DNA of 37,792 nt from Mycobacterium sp. (GTDB taxonomy: Bacteria > Actinomycetota > Actinomycetes > Mycobacteriales > Mycobacteriaceae). The translations under genes were made by a program, and so were the position numbers. Each line of letters opens with the position of its first letter. The first letter of the stretch is position 1. This document shows, one piece after another, positions 17,733 to 25,489 of the stretch. The notes under the pieces were generated by a model. The model was given only the letters and a program-made list of their open reading frames with translations, ran no database searches and had not been told where the DNA came from. The stretch is from assembly GCF_008709575.1 (NCBI RefSeq), contig NZ_VYIK01000008.1:1-37792 (forward strand). The letters are read 5' to 3'.

Positions 17733-18796
17733 CAGTTCTTCCCTTCCATCACCGTGACCAGATTCTGTTGCAGCGCGGGACCACTGGTGGCATGAGCCAG
17801 CACCCGCTGCGCCGAGCGACTCCAAATATGTTGCGCGGCAAAGCCAATGCGTTCCAGGCCGGCGACAAACATCGGGTTGGCCGCCAGCGCACCGCCAGAC
17901 GGGTTGATTTTGGCCGACGAGCCCAACCCGATCGCGTCGGTGAGGATCAACTGCTGATGGGTGAACGGGGCGTGCAATTCCGCGATGTCGATGGAACCGA
18001 CGTCACCGCCGGTCGCTGTCCGGGCAGACGCGGTGGTGGACGGTGACACGGTTAAGTCGCGGGCACCGAGCACCGGCGTCTCGATGCGATGGTCGAAACC
18101 GGTGATCCACGCCGGGTTCTCCCTCAGCTCACGGGCACGCCCGTCGGCGGCCAGCACGATCGCGGCGGCGCCGTCGGTGATGGGCGCGATGTCATGGCGG
18201 CGCAGCGGGTCGGCGAAAAACGGTCGGGCCAGTAGCTCGTCGATGCTGGTGGCCGGCTTTTCCGAGTCGGTGCGCTCGGCGCAGGAGAACGAGTCCAAGG
18301 CCACTTGGGCCATCTGCTCGGCGGTCCATTTGCCGGTGTCCAGGCCGAGGCGGGCCTGCAGTCCGGCCATCGACACCGAGTCCGGCCACAGCGGCGCCAC
18401 CGTGTACGGGTCGGTCTGCCGTGACAGGATGCGGCGCAGCACGCCGGCCGAGGACTTGCCGAACCCGTAAACCAGCGCGGTGTCGACCTCGCCGGTGAGC
18501 AGCTTGATGTAGGCCTCGAAAAGCGCCCAGGCGGCGTCCATTTCGACGTGTGACTCATTGATCGGCGGCACCGCGCCGATCGAGTCGATCGCCGAGATGA
18601 ACGAGAATGCCCGTCCGGCAAGGTAGTCCGAGGAGCCCGAGCACCAGAAGCCGATGTCGGCCTTGGTGATGCCCAGATCCTGGTAGAGCTGAGCGAAGCA
18701 GGGCATCAGCATTTCGACGCCATTGGTGGTGCCGTCGGTGCGGCGTACGTGGGGCGCGTGGGCGAAGCCGACCACGGCGACATCGCGAGCAGTCAT
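17732..18796 (-). CDS. ltp4: Thiolase-fold steroid aldolase Ltp4
   Basis: 354 aa, equal in length to M. tuberculosis Ltp4 (Rv3522). Thiolase fold without the nucleophilic Cys: the motif region reads ESHVEMDAAWALFEAY. The HDxFT-like motif survives as ELHAPFTH and the C-terminal Gly-rich loop as LAHATSGP. It starts with ATG at 18796, eight bases after the DUF35 gene, and ends overlapping ltp3. By analogy with Ltp2-ChsH2, it should pair with a DUF35 protein; the one encoded just upstream is the obvious candidate. The substrate is inferred, not seen. Confidence 0.92.
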   Translation of the reverse strand: MTARDVAVVGFAHAPHVRRTDGTTNGVEMLMPCFAQLYQDLGITKADIGFWCSGSSDYLAGRAFSFISAIDSIGAVPPINESHVEMDAAWALFEAYIKLLTGEVDTALVYGFGKSSAGVLRRILSRQTDPYTVAPLWPDSVSMAGLQARLGLDTGKWTAEQMAQVALDSFSCAERTDSEKPATSIDELLARPFFADPLRRHDIAPITDGAAAIVLAADGRARELRENPAWITGFDHRIETPVLGARDLTVSPSTTASARTATGGDVGSIDIAELHAPFTHQQLILTDAIGLGSSAKINPSGGALAANPMFVAGLERIGFAAQHIWSRSAQRVLAHATSGPALQQNLVTVMEGKN

Positions 18797-18804
18797 AACA
18801 GCCT

Positions 18805-19782
18805 TTACAGGTGGTGTTTGTAGGTGTCGTAGTCGGCGTCCGGTTCACCGGTCGGCCGGAAATGGGAGATGTTGTCGATGCCCAGGCCCCATTCTTCGCG
18901 GGGCCGCCACACGGCCTGCACCCGCATGCCCATCCGCACCTCGGACGCGTCTATTTCGGTGACCAGATGCAAAAACGGGATGTCGGCGCCGTCCAGCAGC
19001 ACGTAGGCGGCGACATAGGGTGGTTTGATCCGCTGGCCGGCGAACGGGATGTTGATGATTGCGAACGTGGTCACGGTGCCCTTGTCCGGCAGCTCGACGT
19101 AGTTGTCGAGGGCCAGCCCGGTGGCCGGATCGGCTTCCCGCGCCGGGAAATACAGCTTGCCGTCGGTGCCGGTGCGTGCACCGAGCAGCTTGCCCTCTTG
19201 CAGTGCCCGCAGGTAGGCGCTTTCCGGATGCGAGGCGGTGTGCTGGATTTCCATGCTGATCGGGGTGACGACCATGCTCACCGGATCCCGATCGTCGGCG
19301 TCGCCTTCGGGCTCGGCGTCCTCGCCAAGCGTGAAATAGGCGATGTCGGTGATGGCGCCCACGGGCTCGTCGACCCAGTGCGCGTGCACCCGGCTGCCGG
19401 TGTTGATCGCGTCCGCGGTGCCCGCGTCCACCGCATGCAACAACGCGGTGTCGGCGCCGTCGAGCGTGATCAGCGCCCAGGCGAAGGGGCGATTCAACGG
19501 CTGGCCCTCCAGCGGCTGGGCCTGCCAGGTCCAGGACGCCACGGTGCCGACACCGGCCACCGGTACCATCTCGTCGAGGGGTTTGTAGCTGACCGGGTCG
19601 TATTCGACCGGTGGCACATGCACCCGGCCATCGGATCCGCGGACCCCGAGGATGCGGCGCTCGCGTAAGGCGGTGAAGAATTTGCCCAGGGTGGGGCCGA
19701 CCGAACGGGTGTAGTCGAAGGACAACGTCAGTGGCGCCGAAAGGGGCGGCTCAGGGTGCGGGCGAGTTGAACTGGCTGTCAC
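18805..19782 (-). CDS. Double DUF35 (OB-fold) protein without cysteines, Rv3521-like
   Basis: 325 aa protein with two tandem DUF35-type units (about residues 20-150 and 175-315), each with an N-terminal helix/hairpin and an OB-like domain: compare FFTALRERRILGVRGSDGR with YLRALQEGKLLGARTGTDGK. DUF35 partners of thiolase-fold enzymes normally carry a rubredoxin-like CxxC...CxxC zinc ribbon between these parts. Here the whole protein has no cysteine, so both ribbons have lost their metal ligands. GTG at 19782 is chosen, because the frame upstream runs through the KstR box into the divergent gene and is not family-like. It heads the leftward ltp4-ltp3-luciferase operon and is probably the acyl-CoA-binding partner of Ltp4 or Ltp3. 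Confidence 0.9.
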   Translation of the reverse strand: MTASSTRPHPEPPLSAPLTLSFDYTRSVGPTLGKFFTALRERRILGVRGSDGRVHVPPVEYDPVSYKPLDEMVPVAGVGTVASWTWQAQPLEGQPLNRPFAWALITLDGADTALLHAVDAGTADAINTGSRVHAHWVDEPVGAITDIAYFTLGEDAEPEGDADDRDPVSMVVTPISMEIQHTASHPESAYLRALQEGKLLGARTGTDGKLYFPAREADPATGLALDNYVELPDKGTVTTFAIINIPFAGQRIKPPYVAAYVLLDGADIPFLHLVTEIDASEVRMGMRVQAVWRPREEWGLGIDNISHFRPTGEPDADYDTYKHHL

Positions 19783-19791
19783 GCCTTCGAG

Positions 19792-19805
19792 TAGAACAGG
19801 TTCTA
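19792..19805. promoter_or_regulatory. KstR operator, DUF35-ltp operon / luciferase-like gene
   Basis: TAGAACAGGTTCTA fits TnnAACnnGTTnnA. It sits 9 bases from the DUF35 GTG (leftward) and 34 bases from the ATG at 19840 (rightward), so one operator should control both directions. Confidence 0.9.
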
Positions 19806-19839
19806 AGAATCTGGGCAAGCAGCGTGCGAGGAGGCGGAG

Positions 19840-20871
19840 ATGAAGCTGGGATTGCAGCTGGGATATTGGGGAGCGCAGCCGCCGGCCAACGCCGGTGAAC
19901 TGGTCGCCGCGGCCGAAGACGCCGGGTTCGACGCGGTGTTCACCGCCGAGGCGTGGGGATCGGACGCCTACACCCCGCTGGCCTGGTGGGGAGCCTCGAC
20001 CCGCCGGGTGCGGCTGGGCACCTCGGTGGCGCAGTTGTCGGCCCGCACCCCGACCGCGTGCGCGATGGCCGCGCTGACCCTCGATCATCTGTCCGGGGGC
20101 CGGCACATCCTGGGCCTGGGCGTGTCGGGACCGCAGGTCGTCGAGGGCTGGTACGGCCAGCCGTTCCCCAAGCCGCTGGCCCGCACCCGCGAATACATCG
20201 ACATCGTGCGCCAGGTCCTGGCCCGCGAGCAGCCGGTGACCAGTGGCGGCCCGCACTACCCGCTGCCGCTGACCGGCGAACGCACCACCGGACTGGGCAA
20301 GCCGCTCAAAGCCATCACCCATCCGCTGCGCGCCGATATCCCGATCCTGTTGGGCGCCGAGGGGCCGAGGAACGTCGCGCTGGCCGCCGAGATCTGCGAC
20401 GGCTGGCTGCCGATCTTTTACACGCCGCGGCTGGCGGACATGTACAACGCATGGCTCGACGAGGGCTTCGCCCGACCCGGGGCGCGACGGCGCCGCGAGG
20501 ACTTCGAGATCTGTGCGACCGCCCAGGTGGTGATCACCGACGACCGGCCGGCGGCCTTCGCCGGGATCAAGCCTTACCTGGCGCTGTATATGGGCGGCAT
20601 GGGTGCCGAGGACACCAACTTCCACGCCGACGTCTACCGCCGGATGGGCTATTCGGAGGTGGTCGACGACGTGACCAGACTGTTCCGCAGCAACCGCAAG
20701 GACGAGGCCGCCAGGGCGATCCCTGACGAGCTCGTCGACGACGCCGTCATCGTCGGGGACGCTGACTACGTGCGCAAGCAGATCACCGTCTGGGAAGCCG
20801 CCGGAGTCACGATGATGGTGGTGTCCGCCCGCAGCGCCGAGCAGGTCCGCGAGCTCGCCGCGCTGCTGTGA
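19840..20871 (+). CDS. Luciferase-like F420-type oxidoreductase (Rv3520c-like)
   Basis: 343 aa luciferase-like TIM-barrel protein, close in length to M. tuberculosis Rv3520c (347 aa), which is annotated as a possible F420-dependent oxidoreductase. Segments typical of the family are AAEDAGFDAVFTAEAWGSDA near residue 25, LGTSVAQLSARTPTACAMAALTLDHLSGGR, and GLGVSGPQVVEGW. It is preceded by a strong GAGGAGGCGG ribosome binding site and a KstR box. The substrate is unknown. It is divergent from the ltp operon, which contains its own luciferase-like gene, so two such enzymes are induced together. Confidence 0.88.
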   Translation: MKLGLQLGYWGAQPPANAGELVAAAEDAGFDAVFTAEAWGSDAYTPLAWWGASTRRVRLGTSVAQLSARTPTACAMAALTLDHLSGGRHILGLGVSGPQVVEGWYGQPFPKPLARTREYIDIVRQVLAREQPVTSGGPHYPLPLTGERTTGLGKPLKAITHPLRADIPILLGAEGPRNVALAAEICDGWLPIFYTPRLADMYNAWLDEGFARPGARRRREDFEICATAQVVITDDRPAAFAGIKPYLALYMGGMGAEDTNFHADVYRRMGYSEVVDDVTRLFRSNRKDEAARAIPDELVDDAVIVGDADYVRKQITVWEAAGVTMMVVSARSAEQVRELAALL

Positions 20872-20889
20872 CCCGACTGTTGCGGGGCA

Positions 20890-20905
20890 TTAGAACGCGT
20901 TCTAA
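20890..20905. promoter_or_regulatory. Orphan KstR-type palindrome between convergent genes
   Basis: TTAGAACGCGTTCTAA is a perfect 16-bp palindrome containing a full TnnAACnnGTTnnA box at 20891-20904. It is the most symmetric of the seven boxes, yet lies 18 bases after the stop of the luciferase-like gene and 27 bases beyond the stop of the leftward decarboxylase-like gene. No normal promoter position applies. A rightward transcript from here would run antisense to the decarboxylase-like gene. Confidence 0.75.
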
Positions 20906-20932
20906 ATTGGCTGGGTGACCGGTATCGCTCGG

Positions 20933-21655
20933 TCAGTCGAGCACGCGGGCATCGCCGAAAGACATGTGCACCTGGGCGACCGATCCCGACGCCATGGCCC
21001 GTCGCGGCAGGCCCAGCGATGCCAGTTCCTCGGCATACGGGTGATCGCCCAATCGCAGCGCCACCCCGCCGAGCCGGCCGCGCAACCCGCTGACGGTCAT
21101 CTCCCACGGGACCTCGCGGGTGGTGCCCTCGGCGTAGGTGTAGGTCTTGAGCACCCGTGGCCGCGAGGTGAACACCGACGGCACCGGCAGGCCGCGGCCG
21201 AACTCCATGCTGGCGATCAGCGAACCGTCGGCGTTGACGGCGAACCCGAAGTTGCCGTCGTCGCGAACAGTGAACTCCGCCATGATCTTCGGGAAGCCCC
21301 AAATTTTGCGGCCGGCTTCCATTGTGAAGGTCTGGTCGACCGGCAGGTGGTGGATGAATGCTGCCGCCGCACCGAGCGCCCGCCACCCGCGTGCTCGCGA
21401 GCCGGGCGGGTTGACCATCACGGCGGTGCCGAATTCGTGGTACTGCCCGAGGTCGCCGTCGAAATACCGGGCGAGCATCAGGTTGACCACGGCGCGGCCG
21501 GGACGGTGCTGGCACACCTGCAGACCGCTGTAGCCGACGAGTCGCTGCGCCGCGGCCGCGGGAACCGAGAACATCGCGGTATGCACATCCGCCTTGCGGA
21601 TTCGGACCGGCATCGTCAGTGTTGTTCCGGCGATGATGTGTTGTGATCGCGGCAT
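20933..21655 (-). CDS. Acetoacetate decarboxylase-family protein (Rv3519-like)
   Basis: 240 aa protein similar to M. tuberculosis Rv3519 (236 aa). The fold of acetoacetate decarboxylase is indicated by GRKIWGFPKIMAEF. Lys123 in that segment is in the place of the Schiff-base lysine of true acetoacetate decarboxylase. Other conserved-looking blocks are MLARYFDGDLGQYHEFG and TSRPRVLKTYTYAEG. The real substrate is unknown; many family members do other Schiff-base chemistry. ATG at 21655 faces cyp142 across 44 bases, with no KstR box in that gap. Confidence 0.82.
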   Translation of the reverse strand: MPRSQHIIAGTTLTMPVRIRKADVHTAMFSVPAAAAQRLVGYSGLQVCQHRPGRAVVNLMLARYFDGDLGQYHEFGTAVMVNPPGSRARGWRALGAAAAFIHHLPVDQTFTMEAGRKIWGFPKIMAEFTVRDDGNFGFAVNADGSLIASMEFGRGLPVPSVFTSRPRVLKTYTYAEGTTREVPWEMTVSGLRGRLGGVALRLGDHPYAEELASLGLPRRAMASGSVAQVHMSFGDARVLD

Positions 21656-21699
21656 GCCGTCACTGTAATGCGAAGCGACAGATATCCGGAGGCAAGTAG

Positions 21700-22923
21700 A
21701 TGACGTCGACCATGCCCGAGACGGTCTCCAACATCGATCTGACCGACGGCACCTTCTACGCCGACCGGCCGCGAGCCCGGGCAGCGTATCGCTGGATGCG
21801 TGACAACCAACCGGTGTTCCGGGATCGCAACGGTCTGGCCGCCGCGTCGACCTACCAGGCGATCATCGACGCCGAGCGTGACCCGGAGCTGTTTTCCAAC
21901 ACGGGCGGCATCCGCCCCGATTCGCCGGCCATGCCCTACATGATCGACATGGACGATCCGGCGCACCTGTTGCGGCGCAAGCTGGTCAACGCCGGCTTCA
22001 CCCGCAGGCGGGTGCGCGAGCGAGAACCCTCGATCGTCAGGCTCTGTGACATCTTGATCGACGCGGTGTGTGAGCGGGGCGAGTGCGACTTGGTCCGCGA
22101 TATCGCCGCCCCGCTGCCGATGGCGGTGATCGGCGACATGCTCGGTGTTTTGCCGCAAGAGCGCGACATGCTGCTCAAGTGGTCCGACGATCTGGTCTGC
22201 GGGCTGAGTTCACATATCGAAGCAGGGTCAGTCGAGGCCGAGGCGGTGATGAAAGCGTTCAACGCATACACAGAATTCACCGTAGACATCATCAAAAAGC
22301 GTCGAGTTGAGCCGACCGACGACCTGTTTTCCATCCTGGTCAACGCCGAGGTCGAGGGACAGCGACTCCGCGATGACGAAATCGTCTTCGAGACACTGCT
22401 GATCCTGATCGGCGGCGACGAGACCACCCGGCACACGCTATCCGGCGGAATCGAGCAGTTGCTGCGCCACCAGGACCAATGGCACCAGCTGCAGCGGGGC
22501 CGCCAACTGCTCCCCGGAGCGATCGAAGAAATGCTGCGCTGGACTTCGCCGGTGAAAAACATGTGCCGGACGCTGACCGCCGATGCCGAATTCCACGGCA
22601 CTTCGCTTCGCAAGGGCGAGAAGATGATGCTGCTGTTCGAGTCGGCGAACTTCGACGAGTCGGTGTTCGACAGCGCCGAGCGGTTCAACATCTTCCGAGA
22701 ACCGAACAACCACTTGGCTTTCGGCTTTGGCACCCACTTCTGCCTGGGAAACCAGCTCGCCCGACAGGAACTTTCATTGATGACCGGCCGCCTGTTGGAG
22801 CGGCTGCCGGACCTGCGGCTGGCCTCCGAGGACACACCGTCGTTACGCCCGGCCAACTTCGTCAGCGGCCCGGAGTCGCTGCCGGTGAGGTTCACACCGA
22901 GCGCACCGGTGAACCCAGCGTGA
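21700..22923 (+). CDS. cyp142: Cytochrome P450 CYP142, cholest-4-en-3-one C26/27 hydroxylase
   Basis: 407 aa P450, highly similar to M. tuberculosis CYP142 (Rv3518c, 398 aa). CYP142, like CYP125, oxidises the terminal methyl of the cholesterol/cholestenone side chain to the acid, the entry step to side-chain beta-oxidation. The haem-binding loop is FGFGTHFCLGNQLA, with the axial Cys348. The I-helix has GGDETTR and the K-helix ExxR is EEMLR. An AGGAGG-like site precedes the ATG at 21700; a second in-frame ATG lies 12 bases in. It needs a ferredoxin; FdxD encoded at 31149 is a candidate. No KstR box is seen directly upstream. It is convergent with echA19 (42-base gap). Confidence 0.95.
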   Translation: MTSTMPETVSNIDLTDGTFYADRPRARAAYRWMRDNQPVFRDRNGLAAASTYQAIIDAERDPELFSNTGGIRPDSPAMPYMIDMDDPAHLLRRKLVNAGFTRRRVREREPSIVRLCDILIDAVCERGECDLVRDIAAPLPMAVIGDMLGVLPQERDMLLKWSDDLVCGLSSHIEAGSVEAEAVMKAFNAYTEFTVDIIKKRRVEPTDDLFSILVNAEVEGQRLRDDEIVFETLLILIGGDETTRHTLSGGIEQLLRHQDQWHQLQRGRQLLPGAIEEMLRWTSPVKNMCRTLTADAEFHGTSLRKGEKMMLLFESANFDESVFDSAERFNIFREPNNHLAFGFGTHFCLGNQLARQELSLMTGRLLERLPDLRLASEDTPSLRPANFVSGPESLPVRFTPSAPVNPA

Positions 22924-22965
22924 ATGCGTTGCGAGAACAGTTTCACCCTCGGCGGGCGGGAACAG

Positions 22966-23766
22966 TCAGCGGCCCTGGAACTGCGGGGTGCGCTTCTCGG
23001 TGAACGCTCGCGGACCCTCTTTGGCGTCTTCGGACAAGAACACCTTGATACCGAGCCGGGTGTCGATCTTCAACGCTTCGTTCTCCGGCAGGCATTCGGT
23101 CTCGCGGATCGACCGCAGGATCGCCTGTACTGCCAGCGGCCCGTTGGCCGAAACGACAGCGGCGATCTCCAGCGCCCTGGTCAGCGCCTGCCCGTCGGGA
23201 ACGACGTGACCGATCAGGCCGATGGCCTTGGCCTCGGCGGCGCTGATGTGGCGACCGGTCAGCAGCAGATCGCAGGCCAGGGTGTAGGGGATTTGCCGCA
23301 CGAGCCGCACCGCCGACCCGCCCATCGGATACAGGCTCCACTTCGCTTCGGAGATCCCGAACTTCGCGCTCTCCCCGGCAACCCGGATATCGGTGCCCTG
23401 CAGGATCTCGGTGCCTCCGGCAATGGCCGGACCCTCCACCGCGGCGATCAGCGGCTTGGTCAGCCGGCGCCCTTTGAGCAGCGCATCGATGCGTGACGGG
23501 TCATAGCTGCCGTCCTTGAACGAGTCTCCCGGCGGCCTGTCGGTCGCTGCCTTGAGGTCCATGCCCGCGCAGAAGTAGCCACCGGCCCCGGTCAGGATGG
23601 CACAGCGGATATCGGGATCGTTGTCGATACGATCCCAGGCTTCGACCATGATGCGCATCATTTCGCCGCTGAGAGCGTTGCGGGCGGCGGGACGGTTCAT
23701 CGTCACAATCAGGGTGTGTCCGCGCTGCTCGACGAGGGCGTCGGGCTCTTTCTCGGACTCGCTCAC
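22966..23766 (-). CDS. echA19: Steroid enoyl-CoA hydratase EchA19
   Basis: 266 aa crotonase, near-identical in pattern to M. tuberculosis EchA19 (Rv3516, 263 aa), an enoyl-CoA hydratase for a steroid side-chain CoA ester. Both crotonase acids are present: Glu120 in AIAGGTEIL and Glu140 in [10 protein letters not shown]. The oxyanion-hole segment is [13 protein letters not shown] at 23766 is chosen: a purine-rich AAGGAAGG lies nine bases upstream, and the homologue aligns from here. The upstream ATG at 23796 would add ten unmatched residues. Divergent from fadD19 with a shared KstR box. Confidence 0.94.
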   Translation of the reverse strand: MSESEKEPDALVEQRGHTLIVTMNRPAARNALSGEMMRIMVEAWDRIDNDPDIRCAILTGAGGYFCAGMDLKAATDRPPGDSFKDGSYDPSRIDALLKGRRLTKPLIAAVEGPAIAGGTEILQGTDIRVAGESAKFGISEAKWSLYPMGGSAVRLVRQIPYTLACDLLLTGRHISAAEAKAIGLIGHVVPDGQALTRALEIAAVVSANGPLAVQAILRSIRETECLPENEALKIDTRLGIKVFLSEDAKEGPRAFTEKRTPQFQGR

Positions 23767-23811
23767 CGGCGTCCGCCTTCCTTGCGTTGCTGCCATCAAC
23801 TTGTCAGGAAA

Positions 23812-23825
23812 TGTAACACGTTCTA
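23812..23825. promoter_or_regulatory. KstR operator, echA19 / fadD19 divergent promoter
   Basis: TGTAACACGTTCTA fits TnnAACnnGTTnnA. It ends 11 bases before the fadD19 GTG and lies 45 bases upstream of the echA19 GTG. Confidence 0.9.
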
Positions 23826-23836
23826 ATTTGGGGGTC

Positions 23837-25471
23837 GTGGCTCTCAACATCGCCGACCTCGCCGAGCATGCCATCGACGCCGTACCTGACCGGGTCGCCC
23901 TGATCTGCGGCGACGACCAGTTGACCTACGCGCAGCTGGAGGAGAAGGCCAACCGACTCGCGCACTACCTGATCGACCACGGCATCAAGAAGGACGACAA
24001 AGTCGGCCTGTATTGCCGCAACCGGATCGAGATCGTGATCGCAATGCTCGGCATCATCAAGGCCGGGGCCATCTTGGTCAACGTCAACTTCCGCTATGTC
24101 GAGGGCGAACTGCAGTATCTGTTCGACAACTCCGACATGGTCGCGCTCGTGCACGAACGCCAGTACGCCGATCGGGTGGCGAACGTGCTTCCGAAGACCC
24201 CGAACGTCCGGACCGTCCTCGTCGTCGAGGACGGCAGCGCCGCCGACTACCAGCGCTACGGCGGGGTGGAGTTCTATTCCGCGCTTGAACAGGGTTCGCC
24301 GGTGCGCGATTTCGGCGAGCGCAGCGCCGACGACATCTACCTGCTCTACACCGGCGGCACCACCGGCTTCCCGAAGGGCGTGATGTGGCGCCACGAAGAC
24401 ATCTACCGAGTACTGCTCGGCGGAACCGACTTCGCCACCGGCGAATACGTCAAGGACGAGTACGACCTGGCCAAGCAGGCCGCCGCCGGACCGCCGATGA
24501 TTCGCTATCCGATCCCGCCGATGATCCACGGCGCGACCCAGTCGGCCACCTGGATGGCGCTGTTCGCCGGCCACACCACGGTGCTGTCGCCGGAATTCGA
24601 CGCCGCGCAAGTGTGGCGTACGGTCCACCAACACAAGGTCAACATGCTGTTCTTCACCGGTGACGCCATGGCCCGGCCCCTGTTGGACGTCCTGAGCGCC
24701 GACAACGATTACGATCTCTCGTCGCTGTTCCTGCTGGCCAGCACCGCGGCGCTGTTCTCGCCCAGCATCAAGGAGAGATTCCTTGAGCTGCTTCCCAATC
24801 GGATCATCACCGATTCGATCGGCTCGTCGGAGACCGGTTTCGGCGGCACCAGCCTGGTCGCCAAGGGCGACGTGCACACCGGCGGACCGCGGGTCACCAT
24901 CGACAAGTGGACGGTGGTGCTCGACGAGCACGGCAACGAAGTCCAACCCGGCTCGGGGGTGCGCGGCGTGCTCGCCAAACGCGGCCACGTCCCGCTGGGC
25001 TACTACAAGGACCCGGTAAAGTCGGCGGCGACCTTCAAGGTGATCAACGGCGTGCGCTACGCCATCCCGGGTGATTATGCGCAGGTGGAGGCCGACGGCA
25101 CGGTCACGATGCTCGGCCGCGGGTCGGTGTCGATCAACAGCGGAGGGGAAAAGATCTATCCCGAGGAGGTCGAGGGTGCGCTCAAGGGCCACCCCGACGT
25201 GTTCGACGCGCTGGTAGTCGGGGTCCCCGACGAGCGGTTCGGTCAGTGCGTGGCCGCCGTCGTGCAGCCGCGCCCGGGAACGCGCCCGCCGCTGGTCGAA
25301 CTTGACCGCTTTGTCCGCGGGACGATCGCGGGATACAAAGTGCCCCGGGCACTGTGGTACGTCGACGAAGTCAAGCGCTCTCCGGCGGGCAAACCCGACT
25401 ACCGCTGGGCCACAGAGCAGACCCAGACCCGGCCCGCCGACGAGAGGCACACCGGCCACGTCAGTGCGTGA
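23837..25471 (+). CDS. fadD19: Steroid-26-oyl-CoA synthetase FadD19
   Basis: 544 aa acyl-CoA synthetase of the ANL superfamily, very close to M. tuberculosis FadD19 (Rv3515c, 548 aa). It activates the C8 side-chain acid 3-oxocholest-4-en-26-oate with ATP and CoA, and homologues are needed for C24-branched sterols. The P-loop-like motif is [11 protein letters not shown] at residues 171-181, the hinge/A8 region contains [11 protein letters not shown] and [20 protein letters not shown], and the catalytic A10 lysine is Lys519 in [13 protein letters not shown] at 23837 lies 11 bases after the KstR box and gives the family N-terminus ([11 protein letters not shown]). The frame is open far upstream, but there it is antisense to echA19. 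Confidence 0.95.
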   Translation: MALNIADLAEHAIDAVPDRVALICGDDQLTYAQLEEKANRLAHYLIDHGIKKDDKVGLYCRNRIEIVIAMLGIIKAGAILVNVNFRYVEGELQYLFDNSDMVALVHERQYADRVANVLPKTPNVRTVLVVEDGSAADYQRYGGVEFYSALEQGSPVRDFGERSADDIYLLYTGGTTGFPKGVMWRHEDIYRVLLGGTDFATGEYVKDEYDLAKQAAAGPPMIRYPIPPMIHGATQSATWMALFAGHTTVLSPEFDAAQVWRTVHQHKVNMLFFTGDAMARPLLDVLSADNDYDLSSLFLLASTAALFSPSIKERFLELLPNRIITDSIGSSETGFGGTSLVAKGDVHTGGPRVTIDKWTVVLDEHGNEVQPGSGVRGVLAKRGHVPLGYYKDPVKSAATFKVINGVRYAIPGDYAQVEADGTVTMLGRGSVSINSGGEKIYPEEVEGALKGHPDVFDALVVGVPDERFGQCVAAVVQPRPGTRPPLVELDRFVRGTIAGYKVPRALWYVDEVKRSPAGKPDYRWATEQTQTRPADERHTGHVSA

Positions 25472-25489
25472 CTCGTTTAGAGTCGAGAC

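Noticed and set aside
21656..21699. KstR box expected between the decarboxylase-like gene and cyp142
   Set aside because: I read the 44 bases and found no sequence fitting TnnAACnnGTTnnA.
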